This document shows, one piece after another, positions 45,090-59,434 of a stretch of DNA of 64,000 nucleotides; position 1 is the stretch's first letter; every line of letters starts with the position of its first letter. The DNA is taken from NCBI RefSeq assembly GCF_028583425.1, contig NC_072797.1, forward strand, positions 20,122,001 through 20,186,000, in the 5' to 3' direction. Below the pieces are notes generated by a model, which ran no database searches, had not been told where the DNA came from, and saw only the letters and a program-made list of their open reading frames with translations. The stretch comes from Eublepharis macularius. Lineage: Eukaryota > Chordata > Lepidosauria > Squamata > Eublepharidae. The position numbers were made by a program, and so were the translations under genes.

Positions 45090-48000
45090 CACTTTGCAGG
45101 TATTTGAGTCCTACAAAGGAGCCTCCTTTATATTTGGAGCACTTTTTAATATATGGTAGTAGTCTCTGAGAATAGGGTTATGGCTGACAATGTGAGACAG
45201 AAGTAACTACCTTGCCATACTGCTGTATGGGTGACTGCTGGAGTTCTGTCAGTGCCAGCTATTGTGCTCTCCCATTATATCGTTGCATAATAATAATAAC
45301 AACATTCGATGTATATACTGCCCTTCAGGACAACTTAACACCCACTCAGAGCTGTTTACAAAGTATGTTAGTATTAATCCCACAACAATCACCCTGTGAG
45401 GTGGGTGGGGCTGAGAGAGCTCTGAGAGTGCTGTGACTAACTCAAGGTCACCCAGCTGGCTTCGAGCGGAGAAGTAGGGAATCAAACTCGGTTCTCCAGA
45501 TTAGAGTCCCGCTGCTCTTAACCATTACACCAAACATAGATAAACAGTGTGGTGTACTGGTTAGAGTTTAGGACTAGCAATCGGGAGACTTAAGTTCAAA
45601 TCCCCACTCTGCCATGGAGGCTTGCTGGGTGACCTAGGGCTGCTCACAGCCTAACCTATCTCCCCTGTAAGGATAAAATGAAGGAGAGGAGAATGATGTA
45701 AGTTGCTTTGGGTCCCCTGTGGAGGAAAAGGTGAAGTAAAAAAAGGAAACATGCAGGAGATAGGTCATGTATCAGCCAGAGATCCTTCAAACTGAATGTA
45801 TCTGGGATTTTGTTACCAGGTTCTTGACAGTACTGAACCATAATTGGCACATTCTATTGCCTGATATCTATGATAATTCTATAGCATACGTAAATAGCTT
45901 CTAGGTTTGATCTATCAGTGCCTGTGAGAAATGTGAGTTCTGTAACTTTCACTGTATTCTGAAATAACAAGATTGAATACCGCTTGTTTGTGCAGTCTAA
46001 ACACAGAAGGTCAAAGTCTCCATTACTGTATCAGTGTTGATGGGCAGTGTTCTCCCATAAGATTTATAATGTCATGCAAAGAGAAATGCACCTGGTTAAT
46101 TGGTTTTGCTCCATTGGTTTTTAAGTCCAAGCAGGTAGTTTTATATGAATGTTTTGAGCACGATGGGAGCAAAGTCCCAATGTTGTTAATCCTGAACTTT
46201 TCCAAATATTAGCAGTGAGACTGCAGATGTTTATAGAAAGTAAACGTATAATGAGAGATGTAAGAACAGCTATATTGGGGATTCTTCAATCCATGAATGG
46301 ATATGTGGTGTGTAGGAGATTCCAAGTATGGATAAACTCTGAATAGCCATGTTTGAGCGTTATGTTCTGTAAACCTCTGCCCAGCTGTTTTTCCAGAAAG
46401 CCTTAACCCCCACACACTCCCATCCTGTATTTGTTTTGAATGAAGGATTCCAAACACTGGGGCGGAAGGAACGCCTTGGCATTCCATCCGCAGAACTCCA
46501 GTAGTTTGACCCTGTATTCTCAGCAAAGCTGCCTTTGAAGAGATGCTTGTTTTGTTTGTTGCTTTATTCTTGTGGTAGTGTTTGGATTGCTCCGGGCTTG
46601 GCTATGGGGTAGCATTGGTTGTCTATTTCTGAACCATCGATAGTTGTACTCTGCTGATTAGAGGCACTGGTCAAATTAATAGAGGGCGTTGCCATTCTGC
46701 ATATGTATCCTGTGTCTTGGAGGTGGGAGTAGAGAGGGGTTGAACCTGGCCCACAGGGAATGCACCCAGCATTGCTAGGCCTGTCTGAGCAAAATGTTCA
46801 CCCCCTGCATGGGCCTCAAGCAATTTACTGCAGAGCAATATTGCTACCGATTTCAGCATCTGAAGTAAAATGAAATAAAAATGAAGACCCCCACCCCTAC
46901 TCCCTGGTATCTTAACGTAAGTTCCAGGAACATTACAAATAATTTCTCAATGGGGACATAGACAGAATAGTTTTGTAATGGTTCAAGAGGTTTAGACTGT
47001 AAGTGCTTCATAACCTCTAGGGGTGGAGACCTATTAAAATGGCTCACCCAGATATGCGTTCCTGAGGGACCAGTAAGGAGTTTCCCATTGACGTGGTTGA
47101 CATTCTTATCAAACAATTGGAAGTTGGAAGTGTCCCAAGTAGTGGGCATGACTGCTTCTAAGGTGTACCCTCTTTGGTCCCTCTGCACACAATGTCCTTT
47201 TATATATTTCTACTGTTTTCAAAATTTTGATTGTTTCTAATTTTCATGTTGGAGATCATCCTTTAGTTTAAAATAAGATCTTATTCTTCACTGTGTGGCA
47301 AATGTACTCTTGATCAGAGATGATAAAATCTCCTGTTTAGTTACTAGTTTGGTGAAGTAAGTTGGCCTGTTGCTGTAACAGTAAAAGTGAGACTCCCTGA
47401 GAAGTTTGGATGTGGAAGGGTATCACTTTTAAATTGACCAAAAAATGCATCTGACCCAACTCATTGGTTTTAGGTAGTTTTATTCGGATTGAATGTATTC
47501 CCCTTTTTTGCAGGTATAAAAATAGCTGTAGAACCAGAATCTCAGGCAGTGCTTTCTGGGAAGGTGGTGAGGCTGAACTGTCTGGCAACTGGTTATCCAC
47601 TTCTACATTATCAGTGGTTCAAGCAAGAAAAAGAGGTAAATCACATTGAAAAGCTCTGGAAGCCTACTGGACATATTGATAAAGTGTAAAGCAAAATTGT
47701 AAATTTCAGAACATGGAGGGGGGAAATCCATAGGCATTGGATGTAATTCATTTCTCTCATAGCCCATGGAGCATTCTGAGATATCCATCTACTATATCTT
47801 TTAAATGATAGTGGTTGTCTTGATTAAGGCAAATTGCTGTCAAGGTGTTGTATGGCAAAAGCATAATGGGCTGTTTTTGTTGTTTTATGTACTTGCTTTT
47901 GTCTTAAAAAGCAGAGTAGGCCATTCTGAAAAGGTATTTTTCTTTAAACAGAATTCTTACAAATTACATTTCAGAATCAGTTCCTTATATTGCTGTGGTA

Positions 48001-51000
48001 GCTTATGACCCATTTTCTAAAGAAAGAAAAATTTGCTATTCTGTTTTGCTAATAAGTGAGTGAATGACACCCGAGTCTATGAGGCAACCAAAGTCTTGGT
48101 TGTAAAGCATTTAACATCTAGGTGCCATAGCAGATTTACAAAATGTAATGTTGCCTTTAGTTAGTTAAGTTTTTTTTTAAAAAAATTGCCTGCAGCATGC
48201 CCCACTGAAACCGGATTTTCTGTAAGATCTCAGTAATCACTGTTCTGTTTTGAGCTCTGTGGCCATTTCATTCCTCTTTTTACTCAAGGCCTATGATAAC
48301 CCCTTCCTTAGAACTTGATGACTACAGCTATTGTTAAAAGCCGTTTTAAAGATGAGTTTAACTGGGTGGTGACCTCCAGTCAACATGCTGAATTGTTTTT
48401 CTCTCTGTGTTTCTAGTTAAATGTCTGAAATCTTTACAATCATCAGTCAAAAGAAAGAGTTTCTGAACTAACAAACAAGCTGTGTGGAGTTCTTTACAAA
48501 GGGCATATTACCAATCCATGTTTGAGTACTTTTCCCCCCTTCTGGATCATGAGTATTAGAAATCTGTGGGAGCAGTTTACGGCTAGAAAGAAAACATGGA
48601 GAAGTATCTTGAAATACCTTTTTGTAGCATTCTAAAAATCTTGATGCCAAGGAAGGCTACATTGGCATGCAAGGTGAGGAATCGCATTAGTTATGCCTAT
48701 GCAATCTCACCAAATGAGGTTCTAAGTATGTAGCAAAGAGAAGTTAGGCCTGGGTTTTAGGTGATTGGAAGTGTGTTGAGCAATGGAAGTAAACATATGA
48801 GCAGTAATGCTAATACACACACACACCTACGTGATGGAATGATTTAAGGATGTTCAGCATGATTTAATGAACCGCATTAAATTGGAGGACTCGCTTTAGA
48901 AATTTCTCGTTTTTTCCCCAGTGTGATATATTGGCTTCAGCGTGCAAATTGTTTCAAAACTCTGCTTATCCTTGAATATCACTGGTTAATGTTCATCAAA
49001 CTACTCTTTCCAAGCACAATCTAACTGCATGTGCACATCGGCACATGAAGCTGCCTAATATGGAGCCAGACTCTTGGTCTATTAAGGCCAGTATTGTGTA
49101 TTCTGACTGGCAGCAGCTCTCCAGGGTCTCAGGGCTAAGAGCCAAACTACAAGTGACTCCTTACACAGGTTGGACACTTGTCAGCTTACCTCAAGTTTTG
49201 ATGAGATATGTAGGCATGCTAGTCTTGCAGCTTGGTTCTCCATTACAGAAGCAAGACCAGGATGCCTACATTTCCCATCAGAACTTGAGGGAAGCTGACA
49301 GGTATCCAACCTGTGTCAGGCGTCACTTGTAGCTTGGCTCTTAGTCTTTCATATCCTCTACGGATTCTTATCTGGAGATGCTGGGGATTGAATGTGGACC
49401 GTTCTGCATGCAAAGCAGATGCTCTAGCACTCAGCCATGGTCCTACCCCCAATACAGAGTCATAATAGGGTAATACAGAATAATGGCACAATGCTTTGAG
49501 GAGAGGAGGATAAAATGTAATGAAAAAATATTAATTTGAAGTGAACAATATTTGAGTTTGTCGCATTTTCCTTATCGGAGGGTTTGACTGCAGCTGCCAT
49601 ATGGAAAGTCCTTGTGCTTTATTATGTGTTATGATTTGTGCTAAGCCTTTTTTAAAAATCCTGTGCAACTTAGATTCCACATGGGAATGCTCCAGAACTG
49701 GTGTTCAACCAAGTCAGTGCCGATGATGCTGGGTTCTACATATGTCGAGTGAACAGTGGCCTTTCCTTTGTGTTCAGCCAATGGGCGCAGCTGGTTGTTT
49801 GTGATCTCCAAGGAGCTGGCCAAGGTGAGTTACAGAAAACTGTGTGTAACGTGAGTGGTCATGGTGTGGAATCTTTGAGTCACGTAGTCCAAAGCAAATA
49901 CTATCTTAATAAATATCAGTTGTATAATACGGAGTATAATGCAGTTTGCTATGATGATAACAGATCTATGCAGCATATCTGGCTTCCTTGTGTGACGTTC
50001 CCCTTTTTTCTGAGATTGATAGAAGCATGAATGACTTAGATGATGGAGCTATTGCTGACAGAAGACCCATGCTTTCAGGAACTTCTGGCTCGGTGGTATA
50101 CAAATTGAAAAAATAAATAAATAAATAAATAAATAAATAAAATGTGTCACCCACAATATAGGCCAAGATGTAGCTAAGCACAGTTTCTGCCCTCTTCTCC
50201 CTGCTCCATTTTTCCTCACAGAAATTTTCCAGCAGAAAACTTTGACATTTTGGGGGGAGCTCTGGAGGAGTGGGGGGGAACCTCCTTTGGAATATTTTCA
50301 CTTTTTGAATACTTTTTAAGACAAGGTGTCCCCCCTCCAAGTGTAGTATTAATATTTTTTGTCTAAGACAGTTTACGATATTAGAGAATGGCAAGCAGGA
50401 ACACGCAAGGACTGGCAGGGGGAGGGGGGGTCATCTAATTTTCTTTTCCCTTTTTTTCAAAAAGCTTTATTCAAGCTTTAAAAAGATTAAATTACAAAGC
50501 AGTAATATAGTCTAAAAATACACACAGAGACAAATCATCAAAAGAATATGAAATATGAAAAAATTCTGAGCAACAGAAACCCCAGTGAGAAAATTCCCCA
50601 AACTATGTCCATTCCCTGAAAGCCCACTTAACTTTTCACCTTTCCTTGCTTCCATCTCTCCTTCCTACCCACCCAGCAACCTACTTTTGATCTGCCCATC
50701 TCATCTACAGTTATATATATTACTTTTATATCCTGCCTTTCCTTACAATGGGAACCCAAAGTAGCTTACATCATTTTCCTTTTCTCTATTTTATCCTTAC
50801 AACAGCCCTGTGAGGTAGGCTAGGCTGAGTATGTGACAGGGCCAAAGTCACCCAGTAAGCTCCCACAACAGAGCAGGGATTTGAACTTCAGTCTGACTGA
50901 TGTTGCAGGGTGACTGATGTTGAACAGTAGCAAGCAGCTGGTTCTGGGTGAGTCATGCAAATCGTGTGGTAGCAAGTTGTCCAGTGGTTGTTGCCAGGCC

Positions 51001-54000
51001 AAGCCACACCACAATGTGTCCTCCCTCAAAGGTCAAAACAGCCCTGGAAAGGGCCCTGCCCCCTCTTCTTGCCTTTTACTGACAGAAACCAAGACTTAAA
51101 GGTTGGCCATACTGTTGTGGTTGCATAGCAACAGCCACTAAAAGCATCCGTTTCTAAAAGCTACAGCCACTCCTTTTATCATTTTGGGAGGTCCCCCCTG
51201 GAGGGTTTTTTTTTTCTTTCAGATTTTCTGCAAACTGAGGCTTAACTTTCCATTATCCTAATCTCTGGATTTAAGTACCCAGAGGTAAACTGTGTTGAGA
51301 ATTAGATATATTGACTGATAATCATAATTCCTGTGTATAATGTAGACAAGCAACATATTTTCAGAGATGTCACATTTAAGCAGGCTATTTTGTCCACAGT
51401 TAATACACTGTAATGTGCATGATTAAAAAGTTCAGGGCTGACCCTGTTGTAAAGTTTTTTTGTGATATTAAAATATGCTGCTAGGTCTGTTGTGACTTTA
51501 CTTTTTTATTAAAAAGGCACCTCTTGCATGGAGGGCAATCTAAACTCCCCTCTGTCTGAAGATCAGGGGGCGGAGCTACTGGCCATGTGACCATTTTTGC
51601 CGAGGGCGATTTAAACTTTAAAAAACTCCGCTCTTGTTCCAGCTGACCCAAAGTGACATCATTGTGCGGTCCTGAGTTCCACCACCTCTTTTCCCAGAAA
51701 AAAAGCCCTGAAAACAACTATTTACATCTTTAACTAATTAAATTAAAAGAAAATGACAATATGATGAGTTGCTTCTAAGTGGATAATTAAAGGAGAGCAA
51801 TTACTTGAGCCCATTGACATTTCTTACTAAAAATAAGCAGGTCACAAACGAGCCTCTTATAAGAAGAAACAGATAATCAGTGTTTTAGTGGTCTAATGAT
51901 GGTGTGACGGGATTCTCATAGGCATGTAGATGTTCTTTGTGATAATTTCAGTATCCAGTAGGTGCTGCTTAGGCAGTTGGGGAGAACTGCATTTTCCTGA
52001 AGCAAAATAGAGCTCAAAATAGAGCTCATCCAGTCGGAGATATATGTCGCACCCACAACAGAATTGCAACATTAAAGAAGTATGCAAAATAACATTTATG
52101 ACAGTAAAAAAATGACAGTTCAGAAAAATCGTTAGGGAGGCTTTCTGTGATCAATTTCGAGAGCTTCCTTACGATTGTCAGGAATATCTCTAGAGGTTGT
52201 TTGCATTATCTTTTGCCAGTTTCTTCTTTTTCACGTGCCCCAGGCTATACTTCTGCTTTCATAAGTCTTTTGTCCCGTTAAGTTGTTTCCTAATTCACAG
52301 AATTCTAGAAACTTTCCAGCTAGTTTGTTGGCATGCAATAATACCAGTGCACCAAATATCTGTTTTGTAACTCTATGACATACTATGGTTTGGAATTTTA
52401 ATGAGTTATAATAGAATTCTTAGCAGCCACAAGCCACCAAGCAATTTTTAATCCCGAAGAGAAAACAAAATATAATCGTATGACAGTATGCCAGAGTAAT
52501 CACAGAATGCAATGGTAAAGTTCTCTTTGTAAATTTACATGAAGGAGGTAAGCATTCAGGAAAAACAGATTAATGTTGCAGTGAGGTTGCATGGAAGAAA
52601 ACTGGAATGCTTGTAACGTTCTGTATGGTGCCCCCACTTTGTGGTGGAGAGTGCCCTCAAGTCATAGCTGACTTATGGCAACCCCTGCTGGGGTTTTCAT
52701 GGCAAGAGACTAACAGAGGTGGTTTGCCATTGCCTGCCTCTGCAATCCTGGTCTTTGCTGGAGGTCTCCCATCCAATTACTAACCAAGGCTGACCCTGTT
52801 TAGCTTCCAGGATCTGATGAGATCAGGCTCACCTGGGCTATCCAGGTCAGGGCACACTTTTCCTTAGGTTAGCAGAAAAAGCAATTTATATTATTTTCAT
52901 CACTCTGCTTGTGCAACAGGTTTCTCAACTGCAAAAAATGTTTTCAAGTGTAGAGTGCAGCTAATCAGGATCTGTTTTGTAAATGCGTGTTCCTCTTTTC
53001 ATAAGAACTACTTCAACTGGGTTTTGCATTCTGGTCTAAATGTGTAATGCAGGTCACTGATTTTTCCTCCCTCGACCCATGTTTTCTCCCATGTTTAAAT
53101 TCTAATTGTATTTCACTGTAATCCCCATCTACATTTTTAGAGGCAGTTTACGCTCAGCACGTTTTTCCCTGGCATGGATGCTTTGGAGTTTTTCCCTCCT
53201 GGTTCTCCACAGCGTGGTGACGCTTTCGTGAGCCTCCTGGGTTTCCTTGTCTTTTCTGTGATGTTTCCCAAGCCTGCTTTATTGCGATGTTTTGGGAAAG
53301 ATCACAGCAGAGGAGGGATGGCTGCCGTGGGGGTGGGAAAGTCTGTCTTCTGATCCCACTTCCATTGTAGCCATTTTTTCCTCCCCACGGCCACTGCAGT
53401 CGCTACCCCACCCTTGCACCACTGGAGGGCTTTTTAAAGGTGTCCTTTTTCATTGTCGATTGCTATTTTGATATACTGATACAATGGTATATTTGTACAT
53501 TAATTATCATTTTTTTTAAGAAAATGCAGGGAAAAAGCCCAGGGTGGTATGGGGGGAAGGAAATGGCCACCGTTGCCATTGGTACAGGGAAAATGTGGAT
53601 AAACATCACCCTGTGGAAGCCCTGTTGCCGCTATGGAACACCAGCAACCGCAGCAACAATGGAAAAGCCGTGGGGAATTGTCACCATGTAGAACAGGACT
53701 TGTTTGTTTGTTTAATTCATGTATACCCCTCCTTGCTCTCCAATAGAGACCCAAAGCAACTTACATTGTTCTCCTCTTGTCAGTTTTATCCACACAACCC
53801 TGTGAGGTAGGTTAGGCTGAGTGTGTGTGACTGGCCCAAGGTCACCCAGTGAGCTTTCCTGGCAGAGTAAGGAATGAGTCTTTCAGATCTTAGCCCAGTG
53901 CTCTTAACAACTACACCTCACTGGCTCTTATCATGGGGGAAACCATGTCCCAAGAGGAGAGTCCAGCACTGTATCCCCCTCCTCTGTCATCTGCTGCTGC

Positions 54001-57000
54001 CAGCAGAGAAAATAACATTGAAAGATGCTTCACCAAAGATTCTTGTAGCTGTTGGGCTCTGGCCAAGTCCCAGACGCTTGTACTGTCAATTGCTGGGGGT
54101 GATGATTGCAGTCTGGGGAGCTCCTCCCTCACTACCAGTAGACTGCTGCTCCCTTCTGGGCCCTGTGGTTTCCAGCCCAATAATAAGGACTTCTCTCATG
54201 TCCAATAAAAACTGAGCTCCACAGGTAATTTTCACCCAGAGGGAACTAGTCGCGGTTATTGCCTAAACTCTCTTGCTGTAGAAAATGGTAGGTGTGGAAT
54301 TTCTAAGAGCACATAAATGTTAATATTTGTATGGGCCACTCAAAACCATTACAAAGAGGAGAAACAGAAAACTAACAGTTTAAGTCTCCCTGATAAAAGC
54401 AGCCTAGGAGTGGGGTGTATCTGCTGTGTGTCCCTCTTAAGCATTGGTTCCTGATGGTACGTGACCTATAAAACAAGAGGATCTGGGACAGCGGGAGACC
54501 GAAGGGCGTGAAAGCACGCACTACATGTCATTGGTTGACCCTTTAATCCCCAAGCCCCTGGCAGGCTGGGTGCCAACTGCTGCTTGCGTCTGGATTGTCT
54601 AAACCTGTTAATCCACGGACACTGGCGTGATTGACCACAACAACTGAGTTAAGAACTTGCGACAGATCCTTCTCTCCCATAATTGTTCAGTGTGCTCCTC
54701 TTACATTCCATGCAAGCCTAAAGCCCTGCTAGCGTAGCCTGTGCATTAGAAATGTTTAACCCCAATGGCTTAGTTGTTTTTATTTTTAATTCAGTTAGAA
54801 GCATGCATTAATTAATTTTAAATATTAGTTAGCAGGTGGGGGCAAAGCATACCATGGTGCCAGACATTCCTGAGTCTTGTAAAATGAGGATGAATCTCAG
54901 AGTGGAAAATACTCTTGCTCCCTCCCCGGGGCAATGCAGGTGCAGGGGCCGAATGCATTCTTGTAAGCTCAGTTTGTACATTTAAAAAAAAAGTATATGT
55001 GAGCGGGAGGGGACTACACAAGCCTAGCCAGCGAATGTCTCTGTGCCTTGGAGTCTTGCTGTTTGCCTTTGCACGATGGATCCAGGGGTGCTTTTCTGTG
55101 TGAACTAGTCCTGACTACTTTGCAGTCTTTGTGGGAACTTGCTTGATGTTTAATTGCAACTTATATTTTCTTGATATTAATTCCAATGGGAGAAATAAAT
55201 ATATGATTCAGACATTACAATGGGTTTGAAAAGTTGTTGTTGGCTACTGTGATATATGGAGTAGCCTTTGAGCAATGGCTGTAAAGCATTTTTTTTTGCC
55301 ATCAAGTCACAATGAACTCATGGCAGCCCCCATAGAGAGGCTGATTCGGGTAGATTCAGTATTTCCGAATTGGCCCCAGCATTGCTGAGCCGATTCGGAA
55401 ATACCAAAGCAAAGCTTTCCGAAACGCTTTGTGATGCTTCAGAAAGCTTTGTTTTGGTAGGCAGCAACCACAGACCTTTCTTACCGTTTGCAAATGGTGA
55501 GAAAAATGTTGCTTTGAGCTTCGGTGTGCTCCATAAAAATTCCCATATCTTTACGGAGCATACTGAAGCAGTTTGAGCTTCTCACCTGTTTTTACCTGAT
55601 GGGAGGGGGGAGGAGTGGGTTGTAGTGACTCACTACAGGAGGGAACCCCCAATCAAGTGAAAAAGGCAGCGGGGCAAGAAGCTTGAAAGCCACACTTTTC
55701 TTGCTGTTTGCAAACAGCAAGAAAAGTTCTGCTTTGAGCTTCGGTGTGCTCTGTAAAGATTCCTGAATCTTTACGGAGCTTTACAAAGCAGTTTACATAC
55801 GTGGCTTTGAGATTTGGGTTATTCCAAATTGTTTTCCTGCTTTGGGTAAACTCAAAGTGGGAAACCTGAATCTTTTGGGTGGTGCACACCCATAGTTTTC
55901 AAGGTAGGAGACATTCACAGGCCATTTGTCATTATTGGTTTCTGCACAGAGACCCTGATCTCCCATCCAAGTACAAACCAGAGCCATCCCTGCTTCTGAC
56001 AGTTGATGAGATTGGTCTAGCCTGGCTATCCAGGCCAGGACTGTAAGGCCATAACGCCAACTAAGGTGGCTGTAGCATTCATACCAATAAAGAAAGGAGG
56101 TCATATACTGTGCTTATTACATATCACTGTTGATAAATCCCATTCATGTGGCTCAAAATACTCTCTAGAAATGCCTACACACCCAATGAAGAAAAAACAA
56201 AAGCTGATACCGTTCCTGTAGTGCTATTTGGCTGTGAGTCAGAATCTGTGTATTTTGCTAGTGCTAAGCAAAATGCAGTAACCCAGTGATACCCATTTCC
56301 TTGTTCCTGGGAGAAAAGGTAAGAAAGTGGAATCAAACAACATGATGCAAGTGTTGTAATACAGCACATAGAAAGAAGCTTTAAAATGGGTGGGCCTTTT
56401 AGGGTGAAACTGTGTGTTTGGCCATCCCCGAATTTACAAGGGCCAATCTCCATGTTATGCTGTTCGTGGGCCTGCCCTGAGTCCTGCCGCACAGATGTAT
56501 GTTTTTGATGTTCCCTTTTGAAACTTGGGCTCTCAGGTGTGCCCAAATAAGGATTCAAGTCACATGGAGATGGGGGCTTGAAATTTCCTAACCAGAAGTA
56601 GCAGCCCCAGGGAGTCACTATTTGCTGTTTTACTGAGACTTACATGTAGCCTATTAGAATATATAACATTTGTCAGTGAGGCAAATAGCAGGGATGTTTC
56701 AGGGTAGGAAAATGGTGGGAGGGAAAAGTCCCCTCCACAATGTTGTCCTATTCTGAATCTGGTCCCAGTTGAGAATCTCCCAGCTCATGAATACTGGTCA
56801 GGACCCGGGGTAGACCTATAAACAATAAAATGAGTAGCTGGGCCTTCGAGCAGCAGGTTTCCTCCTACAGAATGGTGGAGGGGACTTTCCCTCGTTTGCA
56901 GCTTTCCCCCTGGGAAATACTCCTCCTCCTCTGCTGCTTTTCCCACTTGATGTGCCAACAGTGCGCCCGTGTGGGAAACTGCTCTGTTCGCACATATGCA

Positions 57001-59388
57001 TTGGGAAAGACAGGGATTATTATGTAACATCCTTTCCTGCTAGTTCTTCCTTGGAAATCATTGTGGCACTTGCTCAAATCCTTAGCAGTAGAGAAGGAGC
57101 AGCCTGCATTCCTAGACTGCCTGTGTCTCAGTGGCAGAGCATTTGCTTTCCTTGCGGAAGGTCCCTGGTTCAGTCCCTGGCATATCCAGTCGAAAGGATC
57201 AGGAAGTAGGGGATGAAAAGACCTTGACATGCCTCTTCTAGGTCAGTGCTGCTGACCTACTGATAGACCAATGGTCTGTGAGAGGATAAAGTAGCTTCAT
57301 GTGTTTATTTGCCTTGCCAGCGTGGCGTAGGGGCTAGAGTTTCGGACTAGGGCCCTGGAATTTTATTGAGCCAATGACACGATCTCAGCCTTTACTGCAA
57401 AAGTTTGTTGTAACACATAATCGGAGGAAAAGAGAACTATGTAAGTTGCTTTTGGCCCTTCAGGATATAAATGAAATAAAATAAAAAATTTGCTTCCAAA
57501 TATCAAGCTTCATTTTTTACTATCAAGAATCTCAGTTCTTTCTCTCCTCCCCCCACCCCCTTTAATTTAAGGAATCTCGCTTGATCTGCCTGAAAACAAA
57601 CTCTTTATCTGCACCCATCCACTGTCCCAAAGTCTGATCGCGGGGGAAATGTTGGTTCTTCATTGTGAAGCTATTGGGACTCCTGTGCCTCAGTACCAGT
57701 GGTTCAAGAATGGGTCTCCACTGATGAATGGGGACAAAAAAGCATATGTGGTGAGCCTTTGTTCTTTTTCTTTAATCAAATGTAAATTCTAAGACTCCTG
57801 AAAATTCACTTTATTTTTAACTGTCCTCTTGAAAAGTGACATTTTCTTTAACTTCCTGGTCATCAGCATGCTGAGAATGTTTGCCTAGATATGTTTGGTG
57901 TGTTGAACTCTAAAGAGGGTTTAATTGCTTGTTCCAAAGAGATTATCTGGGTGGGTGGAGCTTCACAAAAGGTTATTTGTTGTTACTGGAAATGTAATGC
58001 AAAGCTGGATGCTTCACACCTACACTGTGGCCTGTTGAAATTCATAATGAGGGTTCAGGAGATGTTTGCAATTGTTCTGTTCTAGGTAACTGATGGCTTA
58101 TTTTATAAAACGGTGCATTTATGTGCCCCAGCCTGTTCATAAAAGCTGAAAGTCTACTTTTCCAGGCCTCTGGTGTCTTTAAAGCAGTCCATGTTGAGTT
58201 CTAGAAAGAGGAATTAAAAATCAGCATAGGTATGAGAGTGAGAGTGGTGAAATAGTTAAGCATGTCAGATTTGGATTGAGGAGACCTTGGATTAACAATG
58301 CAATCCTAAGAAGATCAAAAAGAGTCCAGTAGCACCTTTAAGACTAACCAATTTTATTGTAGCATAAGCTTTCGAGAATCAAGTTCTCTTCGTCAGATGC
58401 CTGATACAGAGACTGGTCAAATACAGAAGAGGAGGAGAGAGAAGAGGCAATTAGGAGGGGAGGGGGAGGGAGCAATCAAAACATTCCTTTGCTAGTATAT
58501 GTAAACATCTCCGTTTAGTGTGTGTATCAGTTGGCTTCAAAGGAGTTTGCCCTGTTAGTTTGTAGCAGCCAAACAGCTAGACCATCCAATTCCAATGCAG
58601 TATGAGCCTTCGATAACCACAGTTCTCCCTGCCAGATGCATCTGACAAAGAGATCTGTGGTTCCCGAAAGCCCACGCCAGGTGCCACTGAGCGCCCCCGG
58701 ACCCCACCTCTGTAAAGGAAATCTGTTACCTGTGGTAATGTGATAACCATTCATAGTCCCTATTCAGTACCAGCTTGACAGAGTCAAATTTGCATATGAA
58801 TTCCAGTTCAGCGGCCTCCCGTTGGATTTTGTTTTTGAAAGGTTTCTGTTGAACTACAGCGACCTTTAAGTCTTTGATGGAATGTCCTGGTAGATTGAAG
58901 TGTTCTCCCACTGGTTTCTGGACGTTTCCATTTCTAATGTCAGATTTGTGTCCATTTATTCTTTTGCGTAGAGGTTGGCTGGTTTGTCCAATGTACAGAG
59001 CAGAAGGACATTGTTGGCACATGAGGGCATATTAGAAAATACATGTGCCAACAATGTGCCAACAATGTCCTTCTGCTCTGTACATTGGACAAACCAGCCA
59101 ACCTCTACGCAAAAGAATAAATGGACACAAATCTGACATTAGAAATGTCAGGCATCTGACGAAGAGAACTTGATTCTCGAAAGCTTATGCTACAATAAAA
59201 TTGGTTAGTCTTAAAGGTGCTACTGGACTCTTTTTGATTTTGCTACCACAGACTAACACGGCTAACTCCTCTGCATCTTAAGAATTACTCCAGTCTAAGA
59301 CCATTGATTTTAATGGCCTTTGACTGGAGTAACTCTGTTTAGGATTGCACTGTAAATTTTTTATGAAGTTTTGTGGATGACCTTGAGC

Positions 59389-59434
<46 letters not shown>

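Noticed and set aside
57115..57180. A tRNA gene, from clear A and B boxes
   Set aside because: The sequence continues into a SINE body shared with other copies, and the cloverleaf is degraded.
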